In this document: positions 1 to 5,883 of the stretch, in pieces
Position numbering within the stretch: the stretch's first letter is position 1
Layout: every line of letters starts with the position of its first letter
Source: Candidatus Zixiibacteriota bacterium
GTDB lineage: Bacteria; Zixibacteria; MSB-5A5; GN15; JACZUZ01
Assembly (NCBI GenBank): GCA_022563625.1
Contig: JADFNA010000081.1
Location: 1 to 6,995 of the forward strand
Reading direction: 5' to 3'
Length of the DNA stretch: 6,995 nt
Notes under the pieces: generated by a model
Told to the model about the DNA's origin: nothing
What the model saw: only the letters and a program-made list of their open reading frames with translations
The model's database searches: none
Made by a program: the position numbers and the translations under genes

Positions 1-407
1 AGCGTAGAAAAGGCCGCCTCACACGGGCCTGGGAGGGTTTCACTCAAGCGCTAAAAGTACTGCCCGGATTCTCCAAAGCCGCGCTAAATTTCGCCGCGAG
101 GCTTTTCAAGCGGACTGAGCTGTCGGATTTTTCCGGCCGTATTACCGGGGGACTGGGTGATCCGGCGCTGACCGGGATGGCAACCGGATGGGTCCATTCA
201 CTGTTTGGGGCGCTTCCCCGGCTTGGCAAATATATCGTTTTTGAGCCTGATTATCTGGCCGACTGGCCGGTCGTCGAAATTTCTGGCCGGGTCCGTTTTC
301 GTCCGATAGACGCCGCGTTGCCGACGCTTCAATTCATCAGAGAGGCGCCCCTGGCCGGTCTCTATCGTCTCTGGAAGCCCAAAAAAGCGAAGAAAAAATC
401 CAAATAA
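1..407 (+). CDS. DUF2953 (YtfI-like) protein, 3' part
   Basis: The reading frame is open from the left window edge (first full codon at base 3) to TAA at 405-407, giving 134 visible residues, so the gene begins outside the window. The ATG at 177 is internal and should not be used as the start. The visible part carries GDPALTG (visible residues 52-58), the glycine-rich signature I associate with DUF2953, followed by a hydrophobic stretch and a PDY motif that fits the family pattern. It ends in a very basic tail (KPKKAKKKSK). DUF2953 proteins such as Bacillus YtfI are small, N-terminally membrane-anchored proteins of unknown biochemical role. The identification is supported by the neighbour: a GerW/YtfJ gene starts 25 bp downstream on the same strand, the same pairing as ytfI-ytfJ in Bacillus. 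Co-transcription is likely. Function is unknown; family call made by motif and context only. Confidence 0.72.
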   Translation, partial: RRKGRLTRAWEGFTQALKVLPGFSKAALNFAARLFKRTELSDFSGRITGGLGDPALTGMATGWVHSLFGALPRLGKYIVFEPDYLADWPVVEISGRVRFRPIDAALPTLQFIREAPLAGLYRLWKPKKAKKKSK

Positions 408-421
408 CCGAGATAGCATAC

Positions 422-426
422 AGGAG
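422..426 (+). promoter_or_regulatory. Ribosome binding site of the GerW gene
   Basis: AGGAG lies six bases before the ATG at 433. It fixes the start and shows the gene has its own translation signal although it probably shares a transcript with the DUF2953 gene. Confidence 0.75.
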
Positions 427-432
427 ATAGCT

Positions 433-852
433 ATGTCCAACAATGTTGCGGAATTGCTGAAGAGTATAGTTGGTGAACTCAAGCAAATCGCCAGCACAGA
501 ATCAATAGTAGGTGAACCGATCACAATCGGCGAGCGGACGCTGGTGCCGATAATTCGTATTTCAATCGGCTTTGGCGCTGGCGGCGGCGAGGGTTCGGAC
601 AATCAGAATCGCGGCGGTTTCGGCGGCGGCGGTGGTGGCGGCGCGAGAATTGAACCGGCCGCGTTTATCGTCATCGAACCCGATGGCATCTCACTCCTGC
701 CGGCCAAACCGGGGACAATTGATGCGTTGGTTGAAGCTGTCCCTGCGGTAATTGGCAAAATCGGCAAACTGGCCAAAAAATTCGCCTCGGATAAGGACAA
801 GAAGAAAGACGGCGATTCGGAAACTCCCGAATCAGAAGCCACGGAATCCTGA
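433..852 (+). CDS. GerW/YtfJ family protein
   Basis: This is a complete 139-residue gene with an ATG start preceded by AGGAG. The N-terminus (residues 1-20) is an amphipathic helix of the VAELLKSIVGELKQIA type. It is followed by an IVGEPITIGERTLVPI segment (25-40), a glycine-rich loop with a run of seven glycines (about 47-70), and the conserved FIVIEPDGISLLP block (78-90) and PAVIGKIGKL block (104-113). These match the GerW/YtfJ (Spore_YtfJ) family in order and length. The C-terminal 25 residues are charged and low-complexity (Lys/Asp, then Glu/Ser/Thr). In Bacillus subtilis the family member affects spore germination; members also occur in bacteria that do not sporulate, where the role is unknown, and nothing else here indicates sporulation. 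The upstream DUF2953 gene is the usual partner. There is no signal peptide, so a cytoplasmic location is likely. Confidence 0.88.
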   Translation: MSNNVAELLKSIVGELKQIASTESIVGEPITIGERTLVPIIRISIGFGAGGGEGSDNQNRGGFGGGGGGGARIEPAAFIVIEPDGISLLPAKPGTIDALVEAVPAVIGKIGKLAKKFASDKDKKKDGDSETPESEATES

Positions 853-896
853 GAATTTCCTCAAAATTCAGTCGAAAAGCCGAGCGAGATAGAGGT

Positions 897-916
897 GTGG
901 CCTACCCCTCTGGGGC
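897..916 (+). repeat. 20-bp direct repeat, copy 1
   Basis: GTGGCCTACCCCTCTGGGGC matches the copy at 1104-1123 at 18 of 20 positions; the two differences are adjacent (TA versus CG). The core CCCC-TCT-GGGG is a small hairpin. Its last four bases overlap the left inverted end of the MITE-like element, so it is not a simple target-site duplication of that element. Confidence 0.8.
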
Positions 917-982
917 TTGTTGATGAAGTCAAATCTGAGTCATTGGGAACCCTTCGGTTTCGCTCAGGATAAACTCCGTGAA

Positions 983-1006
983 GCAATCCCTCGCGAGAGA
1001 GATTGC
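983..1006. repeat. Hairpin with GCGA tetraloop
   Basis: GCAATC (983-988) pairs with GATTGC (1001-1006). CTC (990-992) then pairs with GAG (997-999) across one C-A mismatch, and the stem is closed by a GCGA loop, a GNRA-type tetraloop. There is no T-tract, so this is not an intrinsic terminator. It lies inside the MITE-like element. Confidence 0.65.
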
Positions 1007-1012
1007 CACGTC

Positions 1013-1029
1013 GTCCGCCTGCGGCGGAC
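1013..1029. repeat. Perfect 7-bp hairpin in the MITE-like element
   Basis: GTCCGCC (1013-1019) and GGCGGAC (1023-1029) form a perfect stem with the three-base loop TGC. It sits seven bases after the previous hairpin, so the element's core can fold into two adjacent stems on either strand. Confidence 0.75.
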
Positions 1030-1103
1030 TCCTCGCAAAGACATTTGGGTGTTTTTCAACAGGCCCATTCGGGTTCTTAGAATCACCTTCCCAAATTGTC
1101 TTT

Positions 1104-1123
1104 GTGGCCCGCCCCTCTGGGGC
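1104..1123 (+). repeat. 20-bp direct repeat, copy 2
   Basis: GTGGCCCGCCCCTCTGGGGC is the second copy of the repeat at 897-916. Here the fold is longer: GCC (1107-1109) also pairs with GGC (1125-1127) outside the GCCCC-TCT-GGGGC core, with one C-A mismatch. It lies 37 bp beyond the right end of the MITE-like element. Confidence 0.8.
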
Positions 1124-1217
1124 AGGCTTTTAGACACACCTTAAACTATCACAAGCAAACTCGCCAATCGCCAGCGCTACTTCACGCTTCCTCGAATCGT
1201 AACCTCCTCTTGCCATA

Positions 1218-1246
1218 TTGTAAGACCGGAGATTTCGGCATATATT
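1218..1246 (+). promoter_or_regulatory. Candidate sigma70-type promoter for pheA
   Basis: TTGTAA (1218-1223, four of six consensus bases) and TATATT (1241-1246, five of six) are separated by 17 bp. Transcription would begin near 1252 and give a leader of about 54 bases before the GTG start of the prephenate dehydratase gene. The call rests on hexamer match and spacing only. Confidence 0.4.
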
Positions 1247-1251
1247 TCGCT

Positions 1252-1287
1252 ATGAGAGCTGTGTCTGCCAACTTCTTCGGCAGATAA
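1252..1287 (+). CDS. Possible 11-residue leader peptide before pheA
   Basis: ATG to TAA encodes MRAVSANFFGR, with two adjacent phenylalanine codons. It ends 18 bases before the GTG start of a phenylalanine biosynthesis gene. Phenylalanine-rich leader peptides control pheA by attenuation in enteric bacteria. Two Phe codons are few, there is no Shine-Dalgarno in front, and no terminator hairpin with a T-tract follows. The stem TCTGCC/GGCAGA (1264-1269 with 1279-1284) encloses the Phe codons. The predicted transcription start falls at or next to the ATG, so translation would have to be leaderless. Chance is a serious alternative. Confidence 0.15.
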   Translation: MRAVSANFFGR

Positions 1288-1289
1288 AC

Positions 1290-1295
1290 AAGGAG
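1290..1295 (+). promoter_or_regulatory. Ribosome binding site that selects the pheA GTG start
   Basis: AAGGAG lies ten bases before GTG at 1306 and 22 bases before the in-frame ATG at 1318. The spacing favours the GTG start, although the ATG cannot be excluded. Confidence 0.7.
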
Positions 1296-1305
1296 CTATA
1301 GAATA

Positions 1306-2211
1306 GTGGATCTATCAATGAACAATCCAGTCAGCAAAACAGAAACATCGACAATGCGCAACGGCCGCAGCGATATTCTGGTCGCCTTTCAGGGCGACCA
1401 TGGGGCGCATTCGGAGGCCGCCGCCAAGACAGCTTTTGGCGCCGAGGTGAAAACTATGCCGTGTGAGACCTTTGCTGAGATTTTCGAGGCGGTTTCTTCG
1501 GGCAAAGTAACTTATGGTATGGCGCCGATCGAGAATTCGCTGGTCGGCTCAATTCATCAGAACTATGACCTGCTGCTCGAATGGCAGCTGCCGGTGGTAG
1601 GCGAGGTGAACTATCGCGTGTCGCACGCGCTGTTGGCCCGGAAAGGCTCCACCGTTGAGAGTATCAACAAAGTTTATTCACACCCGGTAGCGCTGGAGCA
1701 ATGCCGCGAGTTTTTCAAGGCACATCCGAAAATGAAACCTATTCTGTGGAATGACACCGCCGGGGCGGTTAAGATGGTGGCAGAATCGTCACTGGTGAAT
1801 GCTGCTGCGCTGGCCGGTGTGTCGGCGGCCGAGATTTATGGCATGGAGATTCTGAAAGAACATCTGGAAGACCAGCCCACAAATTTCACCCGCTTTTTGA
1901 TTATCGCGCGCGAACCCGAACCGTTTGAGGGCGAAAGCAAGACATCAGTGGTCTTTTCGCTAAAAAACGAACCGGGAGCTCTGTTCAAATGCCTGTCGGT
2001 TTTCGCGCTCAGAGATATTTCGCTGACAAAAATTGAATCACGACCGATGCGCCAGGCCGGCTGGCAGTATTACTTCTATATTGATTTCGCCGACTCGGCG
2101 CATTCGGAACGCGGTGTCAAGGCGCTCGACCATTTAGCCGAGATAGCACCGTTTATCAAAGTCCTCGGCACCTACCCAACCGATAAAACATTCGCCAATC
2201 ACGAGCATTAA
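1306..2211 (+). CDS. pheA: Prephenate dehydratase with ACT domain
   Basis: This 301-residue enzyme converts prephenate to phenylpyruvate, the committed step to phenylalanine, in the cytoplasm. The catalytic domain (about 25-200) shows the family motifs in order: FQGDHGAHSE (28-37, the usual GAYSE being GAHSE here), PIENS (74-78), SHPVALEQC (125-133), NDTAGAV (149-155) and NFTRF (193-197), whose Thr195 corresponds to the catalytic threonine. The C-terminal ACT domain (about 213-292) has GALF (224-227) and ESRP (244-247), the motifs that bind phenylalanine, so feedback inhibition is expected. There is no chorismate mutase domain; the first 24 residues are a poorly conserved extension, so this is the monofunctional form and chorismate mutase must be encoded elsewhere. 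The GTG start fits AAGGAG at 1290-1295; ATG at 1318 would remove four residues. It appears monocistronic, with a candidate promoter upstream and a strong terminator downstream. Confidence 0.96.
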   Translation: MDLSMNNPVSKTETSTMRNGRSDILVAFQGDHGAHSEAAAKTAFGAEVKTMPCETFAEIFEAVSSGKVTYGMAPIENSLVGSIHQNYDLLLEWQLPVVGEVNYRVSHALLARKGSTVESINKVYSHPVALEQCREFFKAHPKMKPILWNDTAGAVKMVAESSLVNAAALAGVSAAEIYGMEILKEHLEDQPTNFTRFLIIAREPEPFEGESKTSVVFSLKNEPGALFKCLSVFALRDISLTKIESRPMRQAGWQYYFYIDFADSAHSERGVKALDHLAEIAPFIKVLGTYPTDKTFANHEH

Positions 2212-2251
2212 GTTCTTTCGTTTGACAGTTGTACAGTGTCATTTTCTGTAG

Positions 2252-2281
2252 GGCAGAACCCATGTGGTTCTGCCTTTTTTT
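2252..2281 (+). terminator. Intrinsic terminator of pheA
   Basis: GGCAGAACC (2252-2260) and GGTTCTGCC (2266-2274) form a perfect 9-bp stem with a five-base loop, followed directly by seven T residues (2275-2281). It begins 40 bp after the pheA stop. The T-tract is on the plus-strand side only; on the minus strand the stem is followed by CTACAG, so it is a one-way terminator. The remaining bases to 2409 show no further clear element. Confidence 0.93.
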
Positions 2282-2409
2282 GAGCGCCCTCATGGGAGTC
2301 CCCGTACCTCTTTCTCTTGCCTCTTATCCGTGCATTAGAGTTTCGTGGGATAACGCTAGCGGATTATTCGGTTCGAGTTGAGTATTCCAGTCAGTGAGTA
2401 GTGAAGTTT

Positions 2410-3405
2410 TTAGATGCGCTTTTTACAAATCATCATCTCTGTCGAAGGGCCTTCTTTGATTATCGATAGCGCCAGCGCTTCTACAGGGTAGATCAGAGCC
2501 CCGACAATGTGGCCCAGCGGGGAGATCACTTTCGGGGGGAGGGTTAACAGGCGCCAGAATATTTTTAGCAGGCGGCTGTTCGAATCTGTCGGGTAATTCA
2601 TCAGTGCAAACATTGGCGCTCGTGAGACAATCTCAAACCCAGCCTCTTGCAACATTTCCGTAATTTCGCTCAGAGATCGACTGACCTGATAGGTTGCGCG
2701 CAATGCCGGACCATGAATGAAGTTCTCGGCTATAACAAGATGCCCCCCCGGTTTTAGCGTTTGTGATACATTTTGGATCGCTTGCCGATATCGCTTGTCA
2801 TCTACTATATGAAACAGTACATCCATCGCAGAAACAATGTCATAGCGGGCCACATGTTCATCGCCCTGGAGTTTATCGCCAGCGTCAAGCCTGAGACAGC
2901 GCAGATCGGGAAATCTATCTTGCAGGTTCTTTACGGCAACGTTTGTAATATCAGTAGCAACCACTGAGTTTACTCCGAGAGACCGCCATAAATCGACATA
3001 GAAGCCCGTACCTGATCCAATATCCAAGACAGAGAGATCGGAGAAATCTTCGATCAGCGATTTCATCTGGCGCAGAAAAACGAGTTTGCGAATTCTGTAA
3101 AGCCAGGTATTATAGGGCCGACCGAGTCCATAGTAACCGACTCCCTCAAGTCCCCAGTTGGCGGTCAGTCTGTTTTCCCAGTAGCTTTCAAGCGAGTTTT
3201 CTGTCTTTGTTGCCACCACACGGTGAATCACGTGTTGAATTGTCGATTTGTCAATACCGGGCAGGTGGGAGAGAAGAGAACAGACTACCGGCAAGGCGCT
3301 AAAAGCGCGACTGAACGATTTACCGTGTTCCGGCAGGTTCTTGCGGTAGATAAAATCGGCCGTGTGGCCTGACAGGGTTTCATAGCGCCGCAGGTCGAAG
3401 GGCAC
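2410..3405 (-). CDS. SAM-dependent class I methyltransferase
   Basis: This 331-residue protein has a Rossmann-type methyltransferase core at about 120-230. Motif I is VLDIGSGTG (126-134), the acidic residue after strand 2 is Asp152 (VVATDI), motif IV is around DIVSAMDVLFHI (189-200), and LKPGG (217-221) precedes strand 5. The segment before the core, with ESYWENRL (73-80), GLEGVGYYGLG (85-95) and YNTWLYRIR (98-106), resembles an N-terminal region I associate with bacterial methyltransferases near glycosyltransferases. Near the C-terminus, residues 297-316 are hydrophobic and may contact the membrane. The GTG start at 3405 has AGGGG five bases upstream; the first 30 or so residues lie in a GC-rich junction and are uncertain. 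It follows the glycosyltransferase gene by 8 bp, so it is almost surely co-transcribed. The methyl acceptor (a sugar, lipid or small molecule) cannot be read from the sequence. Confidence 0.85.
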   Translation of the reverse strand: MPFDLRRYETLSGHTADFIYRKNLPEHGKSFSRAFSALPVVCSLLSHLPGIDKSTIQHVIHRVVATKTENSLESYWENRLTANWGLEGVGYYGLGRPYNTWLYRIRKLVFLRQMKSLIEDFSDLSVLDIGSGTGFYVDLWRSLGVNSVVATDITNVAVKNLQDRFPDLRCLRLDAGDKLQGDEHVARYDIVSAMDVLFHIVDDKRYRQAIQNVSQTLKPGGHLVIAENFIHGPALRATYQVSRSLSEITEMLQEAGFEIVSRAPMFALMNYPTDSNSRLLKIFWRLLTLPPKVISPLGHIVGALIYPVEALALSIIKEGPSTEMMICKKRI

Positions 3406-3413
3406 GGGCGCCC

Positions 3414-4619
3414 CTACAATTTTGAATTATGAAAACTTGGCGACTGCTTTCCCGCCGCGTTGCGATAAATCTCCGCGTAGCGCCGCGCCACCGCCGCTCC
3501 GGCGAAACGCTCCAATGCGCTCTGGCGGGCTATTTGCGAAAGCGCTTCTGAGCGTTCGGGGCTTTCCAGGGCCGTCTGCAGAACATTAGCCAGTGATTCG
3601 GCGTCATCAGGCTCCGCCAGAAAGCCGCTGGTTTCGTGTTCAATAATATCCGGAATACCGCCAGAGCGCACGCCAATTGGCAGACAGCCACACAGCGCTC
3701 CCTCCACCAGTGTCAGGCCAAAACCCTCTTTGATTGAGTTTAGGACAATAATCCCGGCCCGATTGTAAATCGCGCGCAGTTCTTCCTGGGTGACCGGCCC
3801 ATAAAATGAGACAATCCCGGCCAGATCCTTGTCCCGCGCGCGCTGTTTGAGCTCCTCTTCGAGCGGCCCGGAGCCATACAGCTCGATTTTGAACTTAACC
3901 CCGCGCTCTTTGAGTATCGCGCCAGCGTCAATCAGATACTCGACACGTTTCTGCGGCACAAAGCGGGTGACCGAAACGATCAATCCCGGATTCCGCCGGC
4001 CGATGTCCTCCGGCCAGAACAAATCCGGATCAGACGGCAGGGGAGCGACGCGGGTTTTACCGGCCAGTTTGGGGAACGCCTCCGCGGCCAATCCTTTGAG
4101 ATATGAGCTAACCACAGTCCAGGCCGAGGCGTGTTTGAGAGCCGAGGCGGCAAAACGGCGCGCCGCGAACGTTTGTGACAGCAGGCGCACGTCAGTGCCA
4201 TGCGAATGCACGACGAGCGGAACATTGGCCGCTTTAGCGGCGGCCAGCGCGGCCCGCGAGGACGGCAGCGCCCAGTGGGCGGCAATCAGGTCAAAGGATT
4301 GATCTTTGACCATGCGAACTGCCGCAGCGCGAAAACTTCTGGCAAACCGGCGGAATTTGATCAAACCCGCCAGGCTGAGAATCTGCCGGTGCATGTCGCC
4401 GCGATAGGCAAATGTTTCCTGATCGGGCGGTCCATAACAAAAGCGCTTGATGCTGATACCGTCCATCTTTTCAGACTCCGGAGCGCCCATATCATGCGGC
4501 GCCAGAACCGAGACATGAATACCCTCCTCTGCCAGCCGGCGCGCCAGAAAACGAAGGAACACCCCGGAAAAATCATCCTTGTTCCTCGGGTAGTTATGTG
4601 TGACAAATAGTATTTTCAT
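3414..4619 (-). CDS. Glycosyltransferase, GT4 type (GT-B fold)
   Basis: With the ATG at 4619 this is a 401-residue protein starting MKILFVTHNYPRNKDDFSGV, the typical beginning of GT4 enzymes: strand 1, then a loop with the Gly-Val-Phe acceptor-side motif (19-21). HSHGTD (138-143) lies at the end of the N-terminal domain. The C-terminal, donor-binding domain opens with LIVSVTRFVPQKRVEYLIDA (213-232, with the Arg219 and Lys224 that usually contact the nucleotide-sugar phosphates). It contains the EX7E motif Glu298-GFGLTLV-Glu306 and a SGGIPDII loop (319-326). The frame stays open upstream to a TTG at 4775, but that extension looks unlike the family and would begin upstream of the likely promoter at 4718-4746, so it is rejected. 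No Shine-Dalgarno is evident before 4619. It is predicted to be cytoplasmic and to use a nucleotide-activated sugar; donor and acceptor are unknown. The last 14 residues look non-conserved. It is first in an operon with the methyltransferase gene. Confidence 0.92.
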   Translation of the reverse strand: MKILFVTHNYPRNKDDFSGVFLRFLARRLAEEGIHVSVLAPHDMGAPESEKMDGISIKRFCYGPPDQETFAYRGDMHRQILSLAGLIKFRRFARSFRAAAVRMVKDQSFDLIAAHWALPSSRAALAAAKAANVPLVVHSHGTDVRLLSQTFAARRFAASALKHASAWTVVSSYLKGLAAEAFPKLAGKTRVAPLPSDPDLFWPEDIGRRNPGLIVSVTRFVPQKRVEYLIDAGAILKERGVKFKIELYGSGPLEEELKQRARDKDLAGIVSFYGPVTQEELRAIYNRAGIIVLNSIKEGFGLTLVEGALCGCLPIGVRSGGIPDIIEHETSGFLAEPDDAESLANVLQTALESPERSEALSQIARQSALERFAGAAVARRYAEIYRNAAGKQSPSFHNSKL

Positions 4620-4717
4620 ATCAGACACTTGAGCATTTTCGAAGGCGATGGCGCTTTTTGGGGTTTCGATCGACACAATCGGCGCGGCCGGGCGCTTGAT
4701 GTCGTTGATTCGAGGCC

Positions 4718-4746
4718 ATAATACGGACATTGACACGCGCTGGCAA
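4718..4746 (-). promoter_or_regulatory. Candidate promoter for the glycosyltransferase-methyltransferase unit
   Basis: Read on the minus strand, TTGCCA (4746-4741) and TATTAT (4723-4718) are separated by exactly 17 bp. Transcription would begin near 4711 and give a leader of roughly 90 bases before the ATG at 4619. The position supports that start over the TTG at 4775, which lies upstream of this promoter. Confidence 0.45.
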
Positions 4747-4754
4747 AATATAAT
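4730..4754 (+). promoter_or_regulatory. Candidate promoter for the squalene/phytoene synthase gene
   Basis: Perfect TTGACA (4730-4735) and perfect TATAAT (4749-4754) occur on the plus strand, but only 13 bp apart, shorter than the usual 16-18. The two hexamers overlap the oppositely directed promoter candidate at 4718-4746. The leader to ATG 4860 would be about 100 bases. The short spacer means it could be weak, activator-dependent or coincidental. Confidence 0.3.
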
Positions 4755-4859
4755 CGTAATCGGCAGGCTGATCAAACTGGAAGACTTTACACCTGACGGT
4801 TGGCGCCTTATCTAGCTCATGACGGCGATGAGTAGTCTATCGCTCAAGCCGGATAAATC

Positions 4860-5813
4860 ATGAATCTCACCCTGCCTTCCACACTAAAAAACCCGATTCT
4901 GGATATTGCCGCATCATTCTGGGATGATGAACGCTATCGGGCCTTTCGTGTTTGTTATCGGTCAATGCGAATCATGGACGACCTGGTGGATGACGCAAAA
5001 TCGGCAGGCGGTATACCGAATCAGCAGCAGCGCGTAGAAATCAGCCTGATTCTGAAACAGACGCTGGAGAGCCTGGAAAAGCCCCATCGGGCGGCGCCAG
5101 GTCTCCCTCAGGAATTGGCCGAACTGCGCGAGACAATCATGCGTTTCAAAATTCCGCTCTGGCCCTGGCGGCGTCTGGCGCGGTCGATGGCCTATGATCT
5201 GACCCACAGCGGCTTTGAGACGTTTTTGAGTTTTGCCCGCTATGCCAAAGGCGCCGCTGTGGCGCCGGCGTCTGTTTTTGTGCATTTGATTGGACTGAAG
5301 GAGGGACCAGACGGGTATGCTGCAGCGCCGGTTGACTGTTATACCTCGGCCCGGCCGCTGGCCATGTTTTCCTACATGACACATATCATGCGCGATTTCA
5401 GAGACGACTTTGCCCTCTCGCTGGAATATATACCCGCGAGCATGAGAGAGCGTTTCGGCGTCTCGCAGGGCGATTTGGAATCTTCCGCTGTGGGGAGTCA
5501 AACTGAGAACTTTACGGCTTTGATCGCGAATTATCATCAACTGGCCGCCGGATACCGTCAAAAATCCCGCCCGGCAAGACTGCCGATTTACGCGCATCTC
5601 GATGAAGCATATCGTTACAGCCTTGAAGTCATCTGGGAATTGTATGCGCAAATTCATGACAATATCGAAAAAGCAAACTTTCAACTCGACCCGGCGCTGA
5701 TTCACCCCAGCGCTGAGGATTTGTTCGGGCGGCTAGAATCTGTTGGTCGGCGGATGAAACTCGCCCCCGGCTTTCTCAAACGCGGCGCCAAACGGCTGGG
5801 GATGCCGCTTTAG
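4860..5813 (+). CDS. Squalene/phytoene synthase family protein
   Basis: This 317-residue protein belongs to the all-helical trans-isoprenyl diphosphate head-to-head condensing family, whose members join two farnesyl or geranylgeranyl diphosphates to make squalene, hydroxysqualene or phytoene. Both magnesium-binding aspartate motifs are present: MDDLVDD (39-45) in CYRSMRIMDDLVDDAK, and RDFRDD (178-183) in IMRDFRDDFALSLEYIP. After the second motif the usual Gly-Arg before Y-(L/I)-P is replaced by Leu-Glu (SLEYIP, 187-192), so the protein is a divergent member. The length is normal for the family. There is no strong Shine-Dalgarno before ATG 4860 (only a weak CGGA), and no other start is clearly better. 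No partner such as HpnC/HpnD/HpnE or a phytoene desaturase is in view, so the product cannot be named. The divergent glycosyltransferase and methyltransferase could modify its product, but that is inference. Confidence 0.85.
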   Translation: MNLTLPSTLKNPILDIAASFWDDERYRAFRVCYRSMRIMDDLVDDAKSAGGIPNQQQRVEISLILKQTLESLEKPHRAAPGLPQELAELRETIMRFKIPLWPWRRLARSMAYDLTHSGFETFLSFARYAKGAAVAPASVFVHLIGLKEGPDGYAAAPVDCYTSARPLAMFSYMTHIMRDFRDDFALSLEYIPASMRERFGVSQGDLESSAVGSQTENFTALIANYHQLAAGYRQKSRPARLPIYAHLDEAYRYSLEVIWELYAQIHDNIEKANFQLDPALIHPSAEDLFGRLESVGRRMKLAPGFLKRGAKRLGMPL

Positions 5814-5883
5814 AAATTCTGTTGGATCAATAACGGGAGAGCTAAGGGACGCCATTTCGCCCAGACTATACTGTGCAATACCT

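Larger units (their letters stand above)
913..1066. mobile_element. MITE-like interspersed repeat (non-coding)
   Basis: The ends are imperfect inverted repeats: GGGCTTGTTGATGAA at 913-927 and the reverse complement of GGGCCTGTTGAAAAA at 1052-1066, 12 of 15 bases matching. Inside are two well-formed hairpins at 983-1006 and 1013-1029. The interior resembles a type of dispersed repeat I recall from environmental bacterial genomes (on the minus strand TGTCTTTGCGAGGAG and GGATTGCTTC phrases), but no second full copy lies in this window. There is no transposase, so if mobile it would have been moved in trans. A pure structural repeat is an alternative reading. Confidence 0.5.
853..1305. other. 453-bp non-coding gap with repeats and the pheA leader
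   Basis: I see no convincing ordinary gene here. Short open frames across this stretch have no recognisable motifs and run through hairpins and repeats. The left half (about 897-1123) is built from repeat material: a MITE-like element with inverted ends and two copies of a 20-bp direct repeat. The right half (about 1200-1305) holds a promoter-like sequence, an 11-codon mini-ORF and the Shine-Dalgarno of the prephenate dehydratase gene. No clear terminator with a T-tract follows the GerW gene. Confidence 0.7.

Noticed and set aside
917..1144. A 75-codon plus-strand frame across the repeat region
   Set aside because: It runs through the MITE-like element and its hairpins, has no ribosome binding site and encodes an Arg/Pro-rich sequence without motifs.
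3829..4610. Long plus-strand open frames opposite the glycosyltransferase gene
   Set aside because: They are shadows of a well-supported gene, with biased Arg/Ser/Ala composition and no motif.
4620..4775. Upstream extension of the glycosyltransferase to a TTG codon (453 residues)
   Set aside because: The extra 52 residues do not resemble GT4 N-termini, MKILFVTHNY at 4619 is the classic start, and the likely promoter (4718-4746) lies inside the extension.
4962..5705. A 247-codon minus-strand frame opposite the squalene/phytoene synthase gene
   Set aside because: Despite its length it is antisense to both conserved aspartate motifs of a clear enzyme and shows no domain signature.
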